From the NCBI RefSeq assembly GCF_000764495.1, contig NZ_JRLB01000009.1:35964-99963 (forward strand): 64,000 bases of DNA. The letters run 5' to 3'. This DNA is from Nitrincola sp. A-D6. Lineage in GTDB: Bacteria; Pseudomonadota; Gammaproteobacteria; Pseudomonadales; Balneatricaceae. The position numbers and the translations under genes were made by a program. A model generated the notes under the pieces. It had not been told where the DNA came from. It saw only the letters and a list, made by a program, of their open reading frames with translations, and made no database searches. Positions 58,821-64,000 of the stretch are shown one piece after another. Each line of letters starts with the position of its first letter. Within the stretch, counting starts at the first letter, position 1.

Positions 58821-59186
58821 TCAACCGATCACCTTACGCACTACCTCGATCAGCTTTTGTGGATCAAAGGGCTTAACCAGCCAACCCGTGGCACCGGCGG
58901 CACGCCCCTGAGACTTCATGTTATCGCCTGCTTCAGTCGTCAAAACCAAAATTGGAGTGGAGCGATAAGCTGGCAAAGCCCGCAGACTTTTGATCAATGT
59001 CAGACCATCCATATTAGGCATATTCTGGTCTGTAAGAATCAGGTCGAAGCGGCCTGCCTGAGCTTTTTCCAGCCCTTGCTTGCCATCTACGGCTTCAGTG
59101 ATAGTGTAGCCAGCACCCTTGAGTGTAAAACTGACCATCTGGCGGATAGATGCCGAGTCATCAACAGTTAAAATGGACTTACCCAT
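58821..59186 (-). CDS. cheY: CheY single-domain response regulator
   Basis: Receiver of 121 residues. ILTVDDSASIRQMV (acidic pair), DLILTDQNMPNMDG (phospho-Asp), ILVLTTEA (Thr) and GWLVKPFDPQKL (Lys) are all present. First gene of the chemosensory operon. The 206-base gap upstream to 59392 is AT-rich and presumably carries its promoter; no strong sigma-70, sigma-28 or sigma-54 site stands out. Confidence 0.93.
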   Translation of the reverse strand: MGKSILTVDDSASIRQMVSFTLKGAGYTITEAVDGKQGLEKAQAGRFDLILTDQNMPNMDGLTLIKSLRALPAYRSTPILVLTTEAGDNMKSQGRAAGATGWLVKPFDPQKLIEVVRKVIG

Positions 59187-59392
59187 GAAGATTTCCTATA
59201 TTTTCCGAATTAAACAAACTATAACCCCAAAGGCCCTATGTTTTCATTAGAAAGCGTGTTTTTTAATACACAAAATTACGAAATTTACGAAGTGATGATT
59301 GAATACTAGATCATGTGATATGCTGCCAACACATCAAACCTACAACCTCAGGACTCCACCCTGATTCATTAAACCTCTACATGTGCCTGACT

Positions 59393-59660
59393 TTAGAAAA
59401 GCTCTGCCTCATTGGCTGAAAAGCTCATAGCGGGTTTAATCTGACCTTGCTCTACCAGTTCATCATAGAAGCAAACCTGATTTTTGCCATGATGCTTGGC
59501 GAAATAAAGCGCTTTGTCATCCACAGGTGAACACCTCAGGCTGCGCTGACAACTGGTTACGCGAAAATTTGATCCTAACGTGGCAGCCATCATGGCCATA
59601 AGGCATGGTATTGCGAACCTATTCTCATAGCACATTACCAATAGCCAGATAATAATGCTT
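59393..59660 (-). pseudogene. Remnant of a GGDEF domain, core deleted
   Basis: The frame contains the C-terminal end of a diguanylate cyclase domain: SNFRVTSCQ, DDKALYFAKHHGKNQVCFYDEL, then a tail ANEAELF. The DxLTGLxNR start and the GGDEF loop are absent: only about 50 codons separate the preceding PAS protein's end from ADKALY-type residues, where about 140 are expected. No added single base restores a domain. Probably once the output domain of the PAS-PAS protein upstream; an assembly collapse is possible. Confidence 0.7.
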
Positions 59661-59668
59661 ACAAGCTC

Positions 59669-60460
59669 CTAGCCCCTGTCCATAAGGGCTATTTCCTGCA
59701 ATAGCATTTCGCGCTGAAGCAGATCGGTGATGTCCTTACCAACGCTTGTACGGCGCGTAACGGTTTCTTTATCGCCCTTCACTGCTGAATTGTTTTGTTC
59801 TGTAAAAATGAGATCGCCTTCCTTGCGCCGATTGGAAAAAACGCAACGAAATGGAGCGCCCTGCTGGAGAGCTTCACTCAACTGTTGGTTAAAATTTTCA
59901 TTTTGATCCGAAGACCGTATCGAGTCAGGAGTTTTACCAATGATTTGCTCACTAGTGTAGCCAGTCATTTGCTCAAAAGCCGCGTTGGCAAAGAGGATGT
60001 GCTCCATGTTGTCGGTTATTACAATTGGATCGGCCGCCGAGTTCAGCGTTTGTGATAACAGCCTGTGCTCTTGCTCTGCAAACATATGCTCAGTAATGTT
60101 CTGCTGCACAGATACATAATTCGCGACTTCGCCAGCATGATTGCGAACAGGCGAAATACTCCACTCTACATAGTAGGGGACACCCTCCTTACGATAGTTC
60201 ACGGTGCTGCCATGAAAATACAGATTGTGTTTCAGGCAATGGCGTAATTCCGCAATAACCTTTTGATCGGTAAACTCGCCCTGCAACATGCGCGGAGATT
60301 GCCCAAGCAGCTCGGCCTGCGAATAGCCGGTCATACGACAAAAAGCATGATTAGCAAAAATAATGTGCGGCCCACCCTGCTCAAAGTTGGCATCTGTAAT
60401 TAAAACGGCATTAAAGGACTGCTCAACCGCCGCCCTGAAAATATCTTCCCAACTAGACAA
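59669..60460 (-). CDS. PAS-PAS sensor protein, output domain lost
   Basis: Cytoplasmic protein of 263 residues with two PAS domains (about 1-125 and 130-250). NHAFCRMTGYSQAELLG with NITEH resembles LOV/PAS-type redox domains (PAS1: GPHIIFANHAF, flavin Cys not seen); PAS2 has NAAFEQMTGYTSEQIIGKTP. It ends at LLQEIALMDRG, exactly where a GGDEF domain would begin. Together with the remnant downstream it looks like a broken PAS-PAS-GGDEF cyclase beside the che cluster. Confidence 0.8.
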   Translation of the reverse strand: MSSWEDIFRAAVEQSFNAVLITDANFEQGGPHIIFANHAFCRMTGYSQAELLGQSPRMLQGEFTDQKVIAELRHCLKHNLYFHGSTVNYRKEGVPYYVEWSISPVRNHAGEVANYVSVQQNITEHMFAEQEHRLLSQTLNSAADPIVITDNMEHILFANAAFEQMTGYTSEQIIGKTPDSIRSSDQNENFNQQLSEALQQGAPFRCVFSNRRKEGDLIFTEQNNSAVKGDKETVTRRTSVGKDITDLLQREMLLQEIALMDRG

Positions 60461-60497
60461 CTTATCCCCCAGGCTACATTAATTAACGCCTATGGCT

Positions 60498-60995
60498 TCA
60501 GTGATGATGGCCGCCCGGACCGTGTGCGTGACCGTGCGACACCTCATCAGCTTCAGCTGGGCGTACCGAGTCTATCTGTATGGCGTAGGTCAGCACCTTA
60601 CCCGCCAGGGGATGGTTAGTATCTACCGACACCATAAACCGCCCGACCTTCACCACAGTGACATGCCGTGGTCCCTGATCAGTTTCAACCAGCGCCACCA
60701 TACCGGCTTGCCAGTTACGCACATTCTTAGGCATGCCCTGCAGGTGCTTGACCGGCACTTTGAGCTGTTGATCCTCTTCCCGCACACCATAGGCATCTTC
60801 AGGCTGCAGTGTGATCTCAAAGCTATCTCCAGCTGACCTGCCAGCCATAGCAGCCTCTAGCCCGGGAATCATATTATCGTGCCCATGCAGATAAACCATT
60901 GGTGTATCGCCTTGATTACTTTCAAGGACTTCACCCTGCGCATCACGTAGTGTGTAATAAAAACCAACTACGCTATCGTTTTCAATCTGTTTCAT
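60498..60995 (-). CDS. slyD: FKBP-type peptidyl-prolyl isomerase SlyD
   Basis: Chaperone/PPIase of 165 residues. FKBP core VGFYYTLRDAQGEVLESN, the IF-domain insert VREEDQQLKVPVKHLQGMP, and GKVLTYAIQIDSVRPA. The His-rich C-terminus HGHAHGPGGHHH would bind nickel, as in SlyD, which supplies metal for hydrogenases or urease. Confidence 0.93.
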   Translation of the reverse strand: MKQIENDSVVGFYYTLRDAQGEVLESNQGDTPMVYLHGHDNMIPGLEAAMAGRSAGDSFEITLQPEDAYGVREEDQQLKVPVKHLQGMPKNVRNWQAGMVALVETDQGPRHVTVVKVGRFMVSVDTNHPLAGKVLTYAIQIDSVRPAEADEVSHGHAHGPGGHHH

Positions 60996-61107
60996 TGCAC
61001 CTTTCCTGTAAAGAGCGTCAATTGATTGTAATAATGGTATGCTTTGATTCTATCCTTAGCGGCAACCCCATACAATTTAAAACACAGGCACAGGTTAGAT
61101 TATTTCC

Positions 61108-61572
61108 ATGCTGATTATTGACATAGAAGCCTCAGGTCTGGACCCTGATCACTCCTACCCGATTGAAATCGGTGTTTACAATACTGAAGAACCAGACACT
61201 TCCCTGAGTTTTCTAATCAGACCCCATGCAGACTGGTCTCACTGGGATGAGGTGGCCGAAGAAATTCATGGAATTGAAAGAGCCGAGCTGTTTCGTGACG
61301 GTATCGAACCTGAGCTGGCCTGTGATCAGTTAAATCTCTATATTAACCAGCATGCCGGCAACAGTAACTGCGTTATTTCAGATGCGCCGGATTTTGATTT
61401 CATGTGGTTACGTCGTCTGTTCAGAACAACGCAGCAACGCATGCAATTTAAGCTTGCCGGAATTGATTCGGTACTTAACCCCAGCCGCCAGGCTCTGATC
61501 TTCTCAGAATTGGAAAAACAACAGATGCCACACCGCGCGCTGGCCGACGCAGGATCATTGGTGAAATACTAA
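61108..61572 (+). CDS. DnaQ-like 3'-5' exonuclease domain protein
   Basis: Protein of 154 residues with a DEDD nuclease fold: [12 protein letters not shown] (first Asp-x-Glu), [11 protein letters not shown] (second Asp) and [10 protein letters not shown] (DEDDh His and last Asp). It resembles small stand-alone exonucleases; substrate (RNA or DNA) not evident. ATG at 61108. Confidence 0.82.
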   Translation: MLIIDIEASGLDPDHSYPIEIGVYNTEEPDTSLSFLIRPHADWSHWDEVAEEIHGIERAELFRDGIEPELACDQLNLYINQHAGNSNCVISDAPDFDFMWLRRLFRTTQQRMQFKLAGIDSVLNPSRQALIFSELEKQQMPHRALADAGSLVKY

Positions 61573-61590
61573 TGGGCTACGCCTCTCTTC

Positions 61591-61667
61591 CAGATCACTA
61601 GGAGGCTGTCCGAGAATAGCGTCCGTAGCGAGGGAAAGACCGTCTAGACAAAGGTCCAGTAGATCTG
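61591..61667. repeat. Short element flanked by near-inverted CAGATC/GATCTG ends
   Basis: Left end CAGATCACT (61591-61599) and right end AGTAGATCTG (61658-61667) are near-complementary and enclose AGGAGGCTGTCCGAGAATAG, which recalls the ends of IS or MITE-like elements (from memory). The rest of the 61573-61783 gap is the long 5' region of deaD. Confidence 0.35.
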
Positions 61668-61783
61668 TACAATTTGCGCTTCTTTATGAGGCATTGCTGC
61701 TTAAATGTGTGCGGCCCGCCTCTTTGCTAACTGAGCGGCACGTTTCACAAAACACCTCTCTTCTATCAGGTATAAATCACAGC

Positions 61784-63558
61784 ATGTCCAATACTGAAAC
61801 TCTCCCCACCAACTTTGGTGACCTGGGTCTATCTGCACCTATTCTCGAAGCACTGAACGATGTGGGTTATGAAATACCCTCCCCTATTCAAGCTGGCACC
61901 ATTCCCGCTCTACTGGCAGGCCGCGACTTGCTTGGCCAGGCTCAAACAGGTACAGGAAAAACCGCTGCATTCGCTTTACCACTCCTGCAGCGCCTTGATC
62001 CATCAAAAACCTTTCCGCAGCTATTAATTCTGGCCCAACGCGCGAATTGGCTCTACAGGTAGCGACAGCCTGCGAACGCTATTCAAAACATCTCACCGGT
62101 ATACGTACCCTCTCCATCTACGGTGGCCAGGGTTACGATGAGCAGCTGCGTGGTTTACGCCGCGGCGCTCATGTCGTTATCGGTACGCCTGGACGCGTGA
62201 TGGACCATATCCGTCGCGGTACGCTGGCACTGGATCAACTACAAACACTGGTACTGGATGAAGCTGATGAAATGCTTCGCATGGGCTTCATTGACGATGT
62301 TGAATGGATTCTGCAGCACACGCCAGCACAGCGTCAGATCGCACTGTTTTCAGCGACTATGCCACCAGTTATCCGCCGTATTGCTGACAATTACCTGTCA
62401 GATCCGGCTATTGTCAAAATCGTTAACAAAACAGCCACGGCCAGCACCATCCGTCAGCGTGTCTGGACAGTACGCGGCATGACCAAAACCATGGCACTGA
62501 CGCGCCTGCTGGAACTGCGTGAACACGAAGGTGTTCTGGTATTCGTACGCACTAAAAATGCAACGGAAGAAGTGGCTGAACAGCTTACCCGCGCCGGTTT
62601 CCCAGCCGCTGCACTGCATGGTGACATTGCCCAGAATCAGCGTGAAAAAGTTGTTGATAAGCTCAAAAGCGGCGCCCTGGATATAGTCGTAGCCACCGAT
62701 GTTGTGGCCCGCGGCCTGGATGTCGAGCGCATTACCCACGTGGTCAACTACGACATTCCTTATGATGCTGAGTCTTACATACACCGTATCGGACGTACCG
62801 GCCGTGCGGGTCGTTCAGGTGATGCTATCCTGTTTGCTGCACCTAGAGAACAGCGTTTGTTACAACAGATTGAACGCACAACACGCTCACCGATCGAAAC
62901 ACTGGAACTGCCAACAGCTAAAGATATCAATGCACTGCGGGTTACCCGTCTGCAAGTTGAGTTAGAAGCGGCCGCATCAGATTGCGACCTCTATCTGCCC
63001 TTGATTAAGCAGTTCTCTGAAAATACGGACATGACCCCGGAGCAGATGGCCGCCGCTGCACTGAAACTGCTATACAAAAAAATACCGCTGTTCATGGATG
63101 AGCGTGAACCAGCTCCAGTGCGTGAAAAACGTACCCGTGACACTCGAGATGAGCGCGGTAGTGATCGCAAGCCTGCGGCTCGCCGTCCTCGTGGTAATGA
63201 TGCCATCTCCGAAGGCATGCAGCGTTACTGGATAGGTGTGGGTTATCAGCATGGTGTGAAACCCGGTAACATCGTTGGCGCGATTGCCAATGAAGCTGGT
63301 GTCGAAAGCCAGTATATCGGTCGCATAGATATCAGTGAGAATTTCAGCACTGTCGATCTGCCTAACAGCATTCCGGCACCCATGTTACAAATTTTGAAAC
63401 GGGCACGCATCTGTGGTCAACCCCTGAACATCCGCCCCTGGTCAGATGATCTACCTTCGGATCGTGATAATCAGGCCGCCAAGCCAAAGCGCAAGCCAGC
63501 ACCACGCCGCAGTAACAGCAGTAACAGCAGCAATAGCCGCGAACGTTCGCGCGCTTAA
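61784..63558 (+). CDS. deaD: DEAD-box RNA helicase DeaD (one frameshift as sequenced)
   Basis: Cold-shock and ribosome-assembly helicase of about 591 residues. Q-motif [10 protein letters not shown]...PSPIQ, motif I AQTGTGKT, motif II DEAD in [13 protein letters not shown] in LFSATMP, and [11 protein letters not shown]. The frame stops at 62062; one added C near 62035 gives [12 protein letters not shown] (motif Ia). The C-terminus has the RNA-binding DbpA-like domain ([20 protein letters not shown]) and a basic Ser/Asn-rich tail. Confidence 0.92.
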
Positions 63559-63572
63559 CTTAGCTGACTAGC

Positions 63573-63602
63573 AGACAGGCCCCCTCAAGGGGTGCCTGTC
63601 TA
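63573..63602 (+). terminator. Hairpin after deaD
   Basis: Arms AGACAGGC (63573-63580) and GCCTGTCT (63594-63601) pair fully, with a further CCCC/GGGG inside. The U-run is poor, so termination may be weak or factor-aided. Confidence 0.6.
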
Positions 63603-63664
63603 CTCGACACCAGCCAGCCAGTAACGTTATATTACAGCGACCTTGCAGACTGGACTCTCTGATT

Positions 63665-64000
63665 TTGCGACAGAAACTGATCATCACACTGACAACCGTC
63701 CGCGGTTCTCGCCAATACACCTTAAGTCAGGTAGCAGGCTATCTGGTAGCCCTCTTTCTACTACTCTCTGCACTAAGTTTCTTCATATCCAATCTGCTGC
63801 TGGTTAAAACCCGCGATGATCTACAGGGACTGGAACAGGAAAAAATCACCCTGGAAGAACAGTTCACTGAAGCACTTGGTACACAACAGCTTTATCTGGA
63901 AAACCTGACCGAGTTAGGCACGCGTTATTCAGAAGTTTTCTACGAACGCACTCAGCTCGAAGAAGAAAAAATTCGCCTGGATGCCGATCTGACAGAAATC
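63665..64000 (+). CDS. M23-family metallopeptidase, N-terminal part (cut at right edge)
   Basis: The frame starting at TTG 63665 runs to the window end (112 codons) without a stop. It reads as cytoplasmic start LITLTTVRGSRQYTL, one transmembrane helix (about residues 24-46) and then a long coiled coil (repeated Glu/Leu heptads such as LEQEKITLEEQFTEAL). This matches the N-terminus of membrane-bound M23 endopeptidases of the kind near nlpD-type genes; the catalytic domain lies outside the window. Confidence 0.75.
   Translation, partial: MRQKLIITLTTVRGSRQYTLSQVAGYLVALFLLLSALSFFISNLLLVKTRDDLQGLEQEKITLEEQFTEALGTQQLYLENLTELGTRYSEVFYERTQLEEEKIRLDADLTEI

Noticed and set aside
1..64000. CRISPR arrays, prophage, complete IS, rRNA genes, biosynthetic cluster
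   Set aside because: No regularly spaced repeats, integrase, transposase, capsid or ribosomal RNA sequence was found on reading both strands.

Overview
The window reads as the chromosome of a marine or halotolerant gammaproteobacterium, most like the Oceanospirillaceae/Oceanospirillales (inference from gene content: yajQ, yadGH, queF, a btuB-type riboswitch, a RpoE/ChrR photo-oxidative regulon, an F7-like chemosensory cluster and SlyD with a His-rich tail). No phage, plasmid, intact IS or CRISPR is visible. Coding density is high, with short intergenic gaps and many overlapping start and stop codons.

Layout. 1-430: leftward cobalamin riboswitch with its promoter. 431-3527: divergent cobalamin uptake operon btuF-btuC-btuD plus a divergent adenosyltransferase-like gene. 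3533-6685: ppk2, panE, yajQ and a FabG-like SDR. 6686-7387: no gene, but two cruciform repeat elements. 7388-12517: MTHFR-like protein, retropepsin, LysE exporter, MocR regulator, LpxR-like outer-membrane enzyme. 12642-17613: GGDEF-EAL protein, YciH, dGTPase, HopJ-like protein, second retropepsin. 17659-27659: light/singlet-oxygen regulon: leftward sigma-chrR-phrB, rightward FAD oxidoreductase-DUF1365-CFA synthase-MFS-DUF3833, and a converging leftward DUF6134-SDR-SnoaL group. 27736-31077: Cache chemoreceptor, periplasmic cyclophilin, glutaminase. 31168-34708: leftward operon yadG-yadH-queF-nitroreductase-thioesterase. 34780-36346: metal-type permease and divergent MerR regulator sharing a textbook MerR promoter. 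36393-36465: tRNA-Glu. 36686-40822: coiled-coil protein, pirin, azoreductase with divergent LysR, glutathione peroxidase, HPF. 41044-44738: retropepsin / inactive transglutaminase-7TM / ATP-grasp ligase module plus a second retropepsin. 44761-59186: leftward chemosensory operon cheY-cheA-cheW-mcp-mcp-cheR-cheD-cheB-mcp-STAS-phosphatase-cheD. 59393-64000: PAS protein with a broken GGDEF remnant, slyD, exonuclease, deaD, start of an M23 peptidase.

A property of the whole window matters for every reader: about 19 genes are interrupted by frameshifts, and every one is repaired by ADDING one or a few bases, nearly always to a homopolymer. The repaired proteins have normal family lengths and motifs. 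Even the tRNA-Glu T-arm lacks three bases. I read this as under-called homopolymers in the underlying sequence rather than biological decay, and I annotate these loci as single CDSs with the break positions. The exception is the GGDEF remnant at 59393-59660, which lacks about 90 residues and looks truly deleted.

The genes fall into linked programmes: cobalamin capture; membrane and DNA repair under photo-oxidative stress (photolyase, cyclopropane fatty acid synthesis); a chemosensory array coupled to a partner-switch output (STAS + PP2C phosphatase + HATPase) with two CheD paralogues; and a peptide-ligase/retropepsin module.
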